Source: Candidatus Bipolaricaulota bacterium
Lineage (GTDB): Bacteria > Bipolaricaulota > Bipolaricaulia > RBG-16-55-9
DNA: 11,902 bases
Reading direction: 5' to 3'
Assembly: GCA_027021605.1 (NCBI GenBank)
Contig: JALUUA010000123.1
Span: 1 to 11,902 of the forward strand
Shown here: positions 1 to 6,105 of the stretch, piece by piece
Numbering within the stretch: the stretch's first letter is position 1
Layout of the letters: each line of letters begins with the position of its first letter
Notes under the pieces: model-generated
What the model saw: only the letters and a program-made list of their open reading frames with translations
Told to the model about the DNA's origin: nothing
The model's database searches: none
Position numbers and translations under genes: made by a program

Positions 1-924
1 TAAGCGCTCGTAATGAGCCCGGCTGACGATGCGGGTGTACTGCGGGTTCGCCACGAGGCGCGGGTAGAGCTGTGGGACGATCCGCCGGGAGAGTTCGACG
101 AATGCCTCGAGCTCAGAGCGGTGGAGCAGCACGTAGTCAGGCGCGATGCAGGTCTGGCCCGCGTTGTAGAGCTTGCCGACCCAGATGCGCCGGGCCGCCG
201 TTTGGAGGTCGAAATCGGGGTGGACGATCGTGGGGCACTTTCCGCCTAGCTCGAGCGTGACGGGCGTTAGGTTCTCCGCAGCGGCCTTCATCACGAGCCG
301 CCCCACGCGCGTGGAGCCCGTAAACAGAATGTGATCGAACGGCAGCGAGACGAACGCCTGCGCCACCTCCACGCCGCCCACGGTCACCCAGACGTACTCC
401 TCGGGGAAGAGTTCGCTCAAGAAATCCCGCAGAAGCTCCGCTGTGCGGGGGGCCAGCTCGGAGGGCTTCAGCATCACGTGGTTGCCTGCCGCGATCGCGT
501 CCACGAGGGGCGAGAGCGCCAGGAGCAGCGGGTAGTTCCAGGCGCTCAAGATCCCGACGACGCCCAAGGGCTGATAGACGATGTACGATCTCCCGGGCAG
601 GAACGCGAACCCCGTCCCGACGCGCCGGGGGCGCATCCAGCGCTTTAGGTGCTTGAGCGCGTGTTTGATTTGATCGAGCAGCGGGAAGCACTCCAGCAGT
701 AAAGTCTCCTCGTGGGCGCGGCCCCCGAAGTCCTCGGAGATTGCCTGGACGAAGTCGTCCTTGCGGGCCAGGAGCCCGGCCCGCAGCGCGCGCAGCGCCT
801 CCAGCCGCCTGCGGTAGTCGGGCGGCTCGCGCCGGAACGCCCTCCGCTGAAGCTCAAGCGTTCGTTTGAGTTGGGCCGCAAGCGCCTCTTGCGGCGCCCT
901 CTCCGTCCCCGGGACGGTGGCCAT
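1..924 (-). CDS. Aldehyde dehydrogenase, coniferyl-aldehyde dehydrogenase type (3' end cut by window edge)
   Basis: NAD(P)-dependent aldehyde dehydrogenase that oxidises an aldehyde to the carboxylic acid, presumably in the cytosol. The frame is open from ATG at 924 to the window edge, giving 308 residues of a family usually about 470 long. Visible are the WNYPL loop with Asn130, the GSTRVGR nucleotide-binding turn near 203-209, ELGGK with general-base Glu225, and GQTCIAPDYVL with catalytic Cys259. The GQTCIAPD form, the DFGGRAHEETLLLE stretch and the RRWMRPRRV stretch resemble coniferyl-aldehyde dehydrogenases (ALDH3-like), but the true substrate is unknown. The start is supported by GGGAGG at 932-937, seven bases upstream. 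It lies 72 bp downstream of aroC on the same strand and has its own likely promoter, so it need not depend on aroC transcription. The catalytic residues are intact. Confidence 0.93.
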   Translation of the reverse strand, partial: MATVPGTERAPQEALAAQLKRTLELQRRAFRREPPDYRRRLEALRALRAGLLARKDDFVQAISEDFGGRAHEETLLLECFPLLDQIKHALKHLKRWMRPRRVGTGFAFLPGRSYIVYQPLGVVGILSAWNYPLLLALSPLVDAIAAGNHVMLKPSELAPRTAELLRDFLSELFPEEYVWVTVGGVEVAQAFVSLPFDHILFTGSTRVGRLVMKAAAENLTPVTLELGGKCPTIVHPDFDLQTAARRIWVGKLYNAGQTCIAPDYVLLHRSELEAFVELSRRIVPQLYPRLVANPQYTRIVSRAHYERL

Positions 925-931
925 GGGCTTG

Positions 932-977
932 CCTCCCTGCACCGGCCACTGTACCCCCTTCAGCAAGCGGCCGTCAA
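932..977 (-). promoter_or_regulatory. Probable σ70-type promoter and ribosome binding site for the aldehyde dehydrogenase
   Basis: On the minus strand TTGACG (977-972) is followed by an 18-bp spacer and TACAGT (953-948). The -35 matches consensus at 5 of 6 bases and the -10 at 4 of 6. The predicted RNA start near 941 leaves a short leader carrying GGGAGG at 937-932, seven bases before the ATG. It lies entirely in the aroC-ALDH gap. Confidence 0.5.
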
Positions 978-996
978 GCGACTCGGCGGGCTTAGC

Positions 997-2160
997 TTAA
1001 ATGCCCCGCCGGTAGTTTCGCATCCGCTCCTCGATCTCCTCCAGGGAATCGCCGCCCAGCTTCTCCAGCAGGGCGTCGGCCAGCGTAAGCGCGAGCACGT
1101 TCTCCCCGATCACAGAAGCCGCCGGAACGGCGCACACATCCGACCGCTCCACGTGCGCCTCCACGGGCTCCTTGGTCAAGATGTCCACGGACTCCAAGGG
1201 GCGCATGAGGGTTGAGATGGGCTTCATCGCCACCCTCACGATCAAGGGTCCGCCGTGGGTCATCCCGCCCTCGATCCCGCCCGCGCCCGCGCTCTTGCGG
1301 TAAAAGCCCCTCTCCTCGTCGTAGTAGATGGGGTCGTGCACCTCGGAGCCCCAGCGCGCGGCGGCCTCGAAGCCCAGCCCGATGCCCACGCCCTTCATCG
1401 CCTGGATGCTCATCATCGCCTGAGCGATCTGGGCATCGAGTTTGCGGTCCCAGTGGACGTGGCTCCCCAACCCGGGCGGCACCCCCCGGGCGATCACCTC
1501 GAAGACCCCGCCGACGGTGTTTTTTTGAGCCATGGCCTCATCGATCCGGCTCATCATGCGCCGCTCCGCCTGGGGATCAAGGCAGCGCACGGGGGAGCGG
1601 TCCGCGCGCGCGTTCAGCTCGCGAAGATCTTCGTACTGAGAGGCGTCCACACGGCTTCGGATCTCGTGGATCTGCACGACGTGGCTCGCAATTTGAATCC
1701 CCAAGCGTTCCAGGAGCTGGCGGGCGATCGCGCCCAAGGCGACGCGCATCGCCGTCTCGCGGGCGCTCGCCCGCTCCAACACGTTGCGGATGTCTCGATG
1801 CTGATACTTGATGGCCCCGGCTAAATCCGCGTGCCCGGGGCGCGGGACCGTGACGGGTTTATAGCGGGGAGGCTCCTCCCACGGGTCCATGCGCTCCTTC
1901 CAGTTCTCCCAGTCGCGGTTCCAGATCAGGACGGCGATGGGGCTCCCCAGCGTCCTCCCGAAGCGCACCCCCGCCAGGATCTCGGCCTCATCGCGTTCGA
2001 TGAGCTGCCGCCCGCCGCGGCCGTAGCCGTGCTGACGCCTCCGGAGCTGGTGGTTGATCTCTTCCAAACTCAAGGGAAGCCCCGCGGGCATCCCCTCTAA
2101 GATGCCCACGAGCGCGCGTCCGTGCGACTCCCCCGCCGTGAGATATCGCAGTCTGCGCAT
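997..2160 (-). CDS. aroC: Chorismate synthase
   Basis: Converts 5-enolpyruvylshikimate-3-phosphate to chorismate, the last common step to the aromatic amino acids and folate; the family needs reduced FMN. The 387-residue protein has typical length. It carries the N-terminal TAGESHGRAL signature (residues 8-17), the RPGHADL block, the central ERASARETAMRVALGA signature, GIEGGMTHGG, and the C-terminal RSDVCAVPAASVIGEN signature. It runs from ATG at 2160 to TAA at 997-999. The only SD-like sequence, AAGGGG, sits just two bases before the ATG, whereas a strong promoter lies so close that the mRNA should have almost no leader. The aldehyde dehydrogenase follows on the same strand. No other shikimate-pathway gene is in the window. 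Identification is secure. Confidence 0.98.
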   Translation of the reverse strand: MRRLRYLTAGESHGRALVGILEGMPAGLPLSLEEINHQLRRRQHGYGRGGRQLIERDEAEILAGVRFGRTLGSPIAVLIWNRDWENWKERMDPWEEPPRYKPVTVPRPGHADLAGAIKYQHRDIRNVLERASARETAMRVALGAIARQLLERLGIQIASHVVQIHEIRSRVDASQYEDLRELNARADRSPVRCLDPQAERRMMSRIDEAMAQKNTVGGVFEVIARGVPPGLGSHVHWDRKLDAQIAQAMMSIQAMKGVGIGLGFEAAARWGSEVHDPIYYDEERGFYRKSAGAGGIEGGMTHGGPLIVRVAMKPISTLMRPLESVDILTKEPVEAHVERSDVCAVPAASVIGENVLALTLADALLEKLGGDSLEEIEERMRNYRRGI

Positions 2161-2168
2161 GGCCCCTT

Positions 2169-2197
2169 ACTATGGGGCATTCGGGGAGAGGTGTCAA
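2169..2197 (-). promoter_or_regulatory. Strong σ70-type promoter of aroC, placed for a near-leaderless mRNA
   Basis: On the minus strand a perfect TTGACA (2197-2192) is followed by exactly 17 bp and then CATAGT (2174-2169, 4 of 6 consensus bases). Only eight bases separate the -10 box from the aroC ATG at 2160, so a typical RNA start falls within about 0-3 bases of the start codon. The match is read directly; the start site is inferred. Confidence 0.65.
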
Positions 2198-2227
2198 CCG
2201 AACGGAAAGCAGGAGGAAGTCGGTCAG

Positions 2228-2302
2228 CGGATGAAAAACGGATAAGCGGATAAACGGGGCCACCGTCGACGACCGTATCCGTTTATCCGCTTTTTATCCG
2301 TT
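2228..2302 (-). terminator. Inverted array of CGGATAA units, likely intrinsic terminator of the upstream minus-strand gene
   Basis: The left arm CGGATAAGCGGATAAACGG (2239-2257) is complementary to 2279-2300 except for a three-base bulge. On the minus strand the second arm is followed directly by five T residues (2238-2234), the form of a Rho-independent terminator for the gene ending at 2344. A second pairing register joins 2228-2252 with 2276-2300 at 22 of 25 positions, because each arm holds three CGGAT units. The loop contains the 8-bp palindrome CGTCGACG (2264-2271). The rest of the 2161-2343 gap holds the aroC promoter and nothing else I recognise. Confidence 0.6.
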
Positions 2303-2343
2303 GGCCGATTCTACTACGCTTCGCTTCCGGTAGCTTTGCACGC

Positions 2344-3228
2344 TCATGGGGCCACCCGCACGTCGCCCATCGTCGCTTCCTCGACCTCGAGCCGGATCCA
2401 CGCGAACCCGTTGAGGTCGTCGGGCATGACGCCCGTGACCACCCCGTCGTACGGGGCGTAGAGGTAGAGCGCCTGCATCCGGGCGTGGAGCTCCGCGATG
2501 CGGTCCTCGTACCCTTGGTCGCCGAAGGCGAGCGCCTTGAGCTTGCCGAGGAACGAGTTTCGCTCTTGGGCGATGCGGTCGATTTGCCGTTGCAGCTCGG
2601 CCAGCGCCTCGGGGTCCGTGACGCAGATCGGCGTCCCCTGCGTCACGGGCTGGTAGGGCTGCACCAAGGGTTGTCCGCTGCAGCTCAGCTCCCGAACCGC
2701 CCGCCGGGTCCCCGGCACGGTGGCTAGGCCGCCCTCCTTCCACTCCCAGTAGAAGCGCTCGGCGGCCACCAGCTGCGCCAGGGGCTCCGCAGTCGCGCGG
2801 ACCACCCAGTACGCCTCGCGCACCTCGTGGGCGAGCGTGGCCCCGCACACCTCGATTTGAACCTCCTCGGCGCGCCGCAGCCCGTCGCGGGCGAAGCGCA
2901 GCTCCAGCGAGCCGTCGAAGTTCTCCACGATCTCCTCGGGCCGGGGGACAAAGCGCATCTGTCCGATGGGGGTCTCCGGCGCCATCCGCACCCGGAGCGC
3001 GCTCGTGGAGGCGGGGTCCGCCTCGCTCAGCGCGAAGTAGAAAACTTTAATGGGCGGCGCGCACGCGGGCGCCGCGGGCCCCTCCGCGGGGGCCGTCCCC
3101 ATCCCCGTGCCGGGCAGGCTCGCCGTCTGGAGGGCGCCCAGGACCAGCACCAGGAGCGCACCCAGCGGCACGAGCAGGCCGAGCGCCTTGAGCCGCCGTC
3201 TCGTCCGTCTCGCCTTGGGGTCCGTCAC
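2344..3228 (-). CDS. Membrane-anchored protein with HlyD/membrane-fusion-protein-like features, function unknown
   Basis: No close family recognised. From GTG at 3228 the product is 294 residues. It begins with a basic stretch (KARRTRRRLK) and one hydrophobic helix (about 14-36), so it is probably a single-pass inner-membrane protein with its body outside the cytosol; a Pro/Ala/Gly-rich linker follows. After a domain of about 130 residues I cannot assign comes QPLVQPYQPVTQGTPICVTDPEAL (given in part here: PVTQGTPICVTDPEAL), a short Glu/Arg/Gln-rich helical stretch (about 205-252), then LYAPYDGVVTGV. That order of half-motif, helical hairpin and AP-DGVV half-motif is the barrel-sandwich plan of HlyD-type adaptors, but the hairpin is very short and the usual C-terminal β-barrel is absent. 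Four cysteines lie outside the anchor. No transporter or outer-membrane partner is adjacent. It diverges from rqcH across 112 bp. Confidence 0.75.
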   Translation of the reverse strand: MTDPKARRTRRRLKALGLLVPLGALLVLVLGALQTASLPGTGMGTAPAEGPAAPACAPPIKVFYFALSEADPASTSALRVRMAPETPIGQMRFVPRPEEIVENFDGSLELRFARDGLRRAEEVQIEVCGATLAHEVREAYWVVRATAEPLAQLVAAERFYWEWKEGGLATVPGTRRAVRELSCSGQPLVQPYQPVTQGTPICVTDPEALAELQRQIDRIAQERNSFLGKLKALAFGDQGYEDRIAELHARMQALYLYAPYDGVVTGVMPDDLNGFAWIRLEVEEATMGDVRVAP

Positions 3229-3243
3229 CGTGAACACCTCCTC
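3229..3243 (-). promoter_or_regulatory. Shine-Dalgarno site that fixes a downstream GTG start
   Basis: GAGGAGG reads on the minus strand at 3243-3237. Its last base is the G of an upstream in-frame GTG (3237-3235), so that codon cannot be served by this site. The next in-frame GTG, at 3228-3226, lies eight bases downstream, which is ideal spacing and decides the start. Confidence 0.75.
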
Positions 3244-3325
3244 GGATTTGGGAATATCGCCCCATGTACCCGCGGGACCCCGGGAGGTTTCACCCGCCGT
3301 CCGCGCACCCCCATCTGGCCTGGAG

Positions 3326-3334
3326 TGCTATAAT
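3326..3334 (+). promoter_or_regulatory. Perfect extended -10 promoter of rqcH giving a leaderless mRNA
   Basis: TGCTATAAT contains the TG of an extended -10 box and a perfect TATAAT (3329-3334). No -35 match is seen 16-18 bp upstream, as is common for extended -10 promoters. Six bases separate it from ATG at 3341, so the normal +1 is the A of the start codon. No Shine-Dalgarno sequence precedes the gene. Apart from this box and the oppositely oriented ribosome site, the divergent gap shows nothing more. Confidence 0.7.
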
Positions 3335-3340
3335 GGGCAC

Positions 3341-5077
3341 ATGCAGCTGGAGGGGATCACGCTCGCCGCCGTCGTCGCGGAGCTGCGCGCCCGGGCGCAG
3401 GGGGCCTTCGTTCAGCAGGTCTACCAGCCCCTCCCGGATCTGGTTTTGTTAAAGCTCTACCGGCCCGCGACCCGGGAGAAGCTCCAGCTGCTGATCTCGG
3501 TGGGAAACGACCCTCGGGTCCACCTCACCGAGCAGCGCTACGAGAACCCCCTCGAGCCCCCGGCGTTCTGCATGCTGCTGCGCAAATACGCGAAGGGCGG
3601 CGTCCTCGAGCGCATCGAACAGCCCGACCTCGAGCGGATCGTGGACCTCGGGATCGCCAAGCGGGACGGGGGGTGCACGCTGCGGGCCGAGCTTTTGGGG
3701 AACCGGAGCAACGTCGTGCTGCTGCGCGGGGACGAGGTGCTGGGGGCGCTCAAGCCGTCAGTGGGCTCCCGGGTCTTTCGGCCCCACGGGCGCTACGAGC
3801 CTCCCGCTCCCCAGGACAAGCTCGATCCCCGGGCCTGCTCGGGGGAGGCGTGGCTCGCCGCGCTGCGCTCCCAGGGGGGCCCGCTGGGGAAGGCGATCGC
3901 GGCGATCACCGCGGGGATCGGGCCGCGCACGGCCCGCGAGCTGTGCGCTCGCGCCGGGCTTTCCCCCGAGAGCCCCGTCACCGCGCTTACAGACGAACAG
4001 CAGGAAAAGCTCGGGTCGGAGACGAAGTCGCTCTTTCAGCGGGTGAACCGCGGGGAGTTCGCGCCGTGTCTCTACCGACACCGCGACCGCGGCCTCGACG
4101 GGGACGGGGACCCCGTGGACGTGACGCCCTTTCCCTACGCGATCTACGCCCACCTCCGGGAGGAGCGCTTCCCCGGCATCTCCGAGGCGCTGGACGCCGC
4201 CCACCGGGAGACGCATCAGGAGCCCTTTGAGGAGCTTCACCAGAGGCTGACGAGGGAGCTGCGTCGGAGGCAGGAGAAGGTCGAGGAGGCGCTTGCCAAA
4301 GTCGAGCGCGACCTTCGGGGGGCCGAGCGCCACCGTGAGTACCAAGCGCTGGGGGATCTGCTCCTGGCCCACCTCGCGGATCTGGGCACCGCCCGCGGGC
4401 GGGCATCGGTGGAGCTGGTGGACTTTGAGGGCTCCCGGCGCACGATCCCGCTGGACCCCAAGCTCACGCCCGCGGAGAACGCCCAGCGCTACTACGAGCG
4501 GGCCAAGAAGCTGCGGCGGGGCTTGGAGAAGCTGGCCGCACGCAGGCAGGAGTTGGAGTGGGAGCGGCAATACCTCGAGGAGGTGCAGCTCCACCTCGAG
4601 GGGGCCCGCACCCTCGAGGAGCTGCGGGAGCTTGCCGAGGAGCTGGGCCTGCCCGAGGAGGCCCGGCCCCAAACCCAAAAGCGGGGACCCGCGGAGCCGT
4701 CCCGGCCGCGGCGGTATGCGCTGGGGGACTACGGGATCTGGGTGGGGCGAAGCGGCCGTCAGAACGACAGGCTGGTGCGGGAGAGCCACCGCGAGGACTG
4801 GTGGCTCCACGTGCAGGACCGCCCCGGGGCCCACGTCGTCGTGCGGGGACCCAAGAAGGGGGAGGAGCCGCCCCCGGAGGTGCTGGAGCGCGCTGCGGAG
4901 CTTGCGGCGTATTATTCCAAAGCGCGGGGCTCGGGGAAGGTGCCCGTGATCGCCACACGCATAAAACATCTCCGCAAGCCCAAGGGGGCCCGTCCCGGCC
5001 TCGTGCTCGTCTCCCAAATCGAGAAGACACTTGTGGTACAACCGCAAAACCCCTTCGAGGAGGACCGCCAAGCATGA
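3341..5077 (+). CDS. rqcH: RqcH/NFACT family ribosome quality control protein (FbpA/Rqc2-like)
   Basis: Bacterial Rqc2 homologue: binds stalled 50S subunits with peptidyl-tRNA and, in Bacillus subtilis, adds C-terminal alanine tails that mark the nascent chain for degradation. The 578 residues match the family. The NFACT-N domain holds PPAFCMLLRKYAKGG (73-87) and ELLGNRSNVVLL (117-128); a helix-hairpin-helix region lies near 180-240; coiled coils near 302-330 and 372-420; NFACT-R (DUF814) about 459-560 with YGIWVGRSGRQNDRLV and WWLHVQDRPGAHVVV. The Asp-Arg motif essential in B. subtilis (97-98) appears here as Glu98-Arg99. I chose ATG 3341 because conservation begins at MQLEGITL and the frame upstream is not protein-like. 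It overlaps the rhomboid gene by four bases and was historically annotated as fibronectin-binding protein. Confidence 0.95.
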   Translation: MQLEGITLAAVVAELRARAQGAFVQQVYQPLPDLVLLKLYRPATREKLQLLISVGNDPRVHLTEQRYENPLEPPAFCMLLRKYAKGGVLERIEQPDLERIVDLGIAKRDGGCTLRAELLGNRSNVVLLRGDEVLGALKPSVGSRVFRPHGRYEPPAPQDKLDPRACSGEAWLAALRSQGGPLGKAIAAITAGIGPRTARELCARAGLSPESPVTALTDEQQEKLGSETKSLFQRVNRGEFAPCLYRHRDRGLDGDGDPVDVTPFPYAIYAHLREERFPGISEALDAAHRETHQEPFEELHQRLTRELRRRQEKVEEALAKVERDLRGAERHREYQALGDLLLAHLADLGTARGRASVELVDFEGSRRTIPLDPKLTPAENAQRYYERAKKLRRGLEKLAARRQELEWERQYLEEVQLHLEGARTLEELRELAEELGLPEEARPQTQKRGPAEPSRPRRYALGDYGIWVGRSGRQNDRLVRESHREDWWLHVQDRPGAHVVVRGPKKGEEPPPEVLERAAELAAYYSKARGSGKVPVIATRIKHLRKPKGARPGLVLVSQIEKTLVVQPQNPFEEDRQA

Positions 5078-5733
5078 TGCGCCTGCGATCGTCGTTCGGA
5101 CTGGGAAGCGCCGTGCAGTACCTCATCGTGCTCATCGTGTTGGTGTACGCCTTTCAGTTGCTCAACCAGCCGCCGCCCCCGCGGGGCGCGAGCCCCTGGA
5201 GCTACCTCGACGTGCGCTGGATCACCTGGGTGGAGCGGACCTTCGGGCTGCTCGCGCCGCCCCGCGGCCCCGAGGTCCTGTGGCAGCTCGTCACCTACAT
5301 GTTCCTGCACGGGGGGCTTTGGCACATCCTCTTCAACGTCTACGCCCTGTGGCTCTTCGGGAGCGTGCTCGAGCGGGTCTGGGGGTTCCGCCGCTTCTTG
5401 GTCTACTATTTCTTCACGGGGATCGGCGCGGGGCTGACCACGGTGCTCTACGCCCAGGTCACCGGGGAGCCGAGCTTGAGCGTCGGGGCCTCGGGGGCGA
5501 TCTACGGGCTCCTGTTGGCGTTCGCCTTCTACTTCCCCAATCAGCCCCTGTACTTCTTCTTCATCCCCATCCCGATCCCCGCCAAGTACGCGGTGGTGCT
5601 GCTGGGCGGCTTCGCCGTGATCGCGAAGATCACCGGGTTCCTGCCGCTCATCGGCCACCTGGCCCACCTGGGCGGCATGCTCTTCGGGCTCCTGTACTTG
5701 AAGGGACCCCGGTGGCTGCGGCAGCTGGGCTAG
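5074..5733 (+). CDS. Rhomboid family intramembrane serine protease
   Basis: Membrane-embedded serine protease that cleaves transmembrane segments within the lipid bilayer. The 219-residue protein is mostly hydrophobic with about six predicted helices. It has the HxxxN oxyanion motif as His84-Asn88 in LHGGLWHILFN, the nucleophile Ser140 in VGASGAIYG, and the catalytic His198 in HLAHLGGMLFG, so the Ser-His dyad is intact. ATG 5074 overlaps the rqcH stop as ATGA; a second in-frame ATG follows at 5077. AGGAGG at 5058-5063 inside rqcH, ten bases before the first ATG, favours 5074. The overlap implies co-transcription and translational coupling with rqcH. Substrate is unknown. The Ser, His and Asn are all present, so it is probably active and not a pseudorhomboid. 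Confidence 0.94.
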   Translation: MMRLRSSFGLGSAVQYLIVLIVLVYAFQLLNQPPPPRGASPWSYLDVRWITWVERTFGLLAPPRGPEVLWQLVTYMFLHGGLWHILFNVYALWLFGSVLERVWGFRRFLVYYFFTGIGAGLTTVLYAQVTGEPSLSVGASGAIYGLLLAFAFYFPNQPLYFFFIPIPIPAKYAVVLLGGFAVIAKITGFLPLIGHLAHLGGMLFGLLYLKGPRWLRQLG

Positions 5734-5760
5734 GCGAGGGGCGGCCGGGCTAGGGCCTGT

Positions 5761-5777
5761 CAGGGCTTCGCCCCCTG
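5761..5777. other. Small GC-rich hairpin between rhomboid gene and secG
   Basis: CAGGGCTTCGCCCCCTG can fold as GGGC-TTC-GCCC with partly paired flanks. No T-run follows on either strand, so it is at best a weak or Rho-assisted end for the rqcH-rhomboid transcript. It could also be chance in GC-rich DNA. Confidence 0.3.
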
Positions 5778-5793
5778 CGGGTACGATGGACGA

Positions 5794-5822
5794 TTGAGAT
5801 TTGGGGGGGCGTCGGTTACAAT
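5794..5822 (+). promoter_or_regulatory. Strong σ70-type promoter of the secG-oppD-oppF unit
   Basis: TTGAGA (5794-5799) is followed by exactly 17 bp and TACAAT (5817-5822); each box matches consensus at five of six bases. The expected RNA start is near 5829, leaving a leader of about 20 bases that carries GAGG (5838-5841), eight bases before the secG ATG. It probably drives secG and the following genes. Confidence 0.7.
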
Positions 5823-5829
5823 GCCCCCC
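5804..5829. repeat. Inverted repeat GGGGGGC-N12-GCCCCCC enclosing the secG -10 box
   Basis: GGGGGGC (5804-5810) is perfectly complementary to GCCCCCC (5823-5829). The twelve bases between them include the complete -10 box TACAAT, and the right arm covers the predicted transcription start. This could be an operator for a dimeric regulator or a transcription-start modulating element. No protein is identified for it. Confidence 0.5.
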
Positions 5830-5849
5830 ACGAAAGCGAGGTCGATGCG

Positions 5850-6074
5850 ATGCGCGCGTTCCTGATGACCCTGTTTGTGCTGGACTCGTTGGCGCTGATC
5901 GGGCTCATCCTCATCCAGATGAGCCGTCACTCGGGACTCAGCGGGGCCTTCGGCGGCGGAGCGTCGTACGCCGTCTTCGGCAGAGAAGAGACGAGCGACC
6001 CCAAGCGCACGGCCACCGCGTGGCTCGCCGCCCTGTTCTTCGTGCTGGCGCTGAGCCTCTCCCTGGTCGCGTAG
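5850..6074 (+). CDS. secG: Protein translocase subunit SecG
   Basis: Small auxiliary subunit of the SecYEG inner-membrane channel that aids SecA-driven export. The 74-residue length is typical. A first membrane helix (about 4-24) is followed by the diagnostic loop GLSGAFGGGASYAVFG (29-44), a short charged segment EETSDPKR, and a second helix (about 55-73). ATG 5850 has GAGG eight bases upstream; an ATG five bases earlier is out of frame. It is the first gene after a strong promoter, with oppD 31 bp downstream on the same strand. In many bacteria secG adjoins glycolytic or tRNA genes; here it precedes ABC ATPases. Identification is firm despite the small size. Confidence 0.93.
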   Translation: MRAFLMTLFVLDSLALIGLILIQMSRHSGLSGAFGGGASYAVFGREETSDPKRTATAWLAALFFVLALSLSLVA

Positions 6075-6105
6075 GGGTTAGGTAGGTAGGGAGGGGGAAC
6101 GGAAC

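Noticed and set aside
3228..3300. GATATT on the minus strand near 3255 as a -10 box for the HlyD-like gene
   Set aside because: No -35 match at suitable spacing and no TG extension, so it is not better than chance.
3050..3340. Upstream extension of the rqcH frame by 97 codons
   Set aside because: It lies antisense to the HlyD-like gene and crosses the extended -10 promoter; family homology starts at ATG 3341.
3758..5071. A 437-codon open frame on the minus strand opposite rqcH
   Set aside because: It is antisense to a clear NFACT gene, its product is Leu/Pro/Gly/His-rich with no motif, and long shadow frames are expected in GC-rich coding DNA.
4558..5073. Upstream extension of the rhomboid frame inside rqcH
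   Set aside because: The Gly/Pro/Arg-rich translation is a frame-shifted reading of rqcH; the rhomboid begins at ATG 5074 with a placed AGGAGG.
5761..5777. A full Rho-independent terminator after the rhomboid gene
   Set aside because: The hairpin has no T-run, so I list it only as a weak structure.
6076..6094. GGTTAGGTAGGTAGGGAGG before oppD as a functional tandem repeat
   Set aside because: Only about three TAGG units; the purine-rich stretch is better explained as the oppD ribosome binding site.
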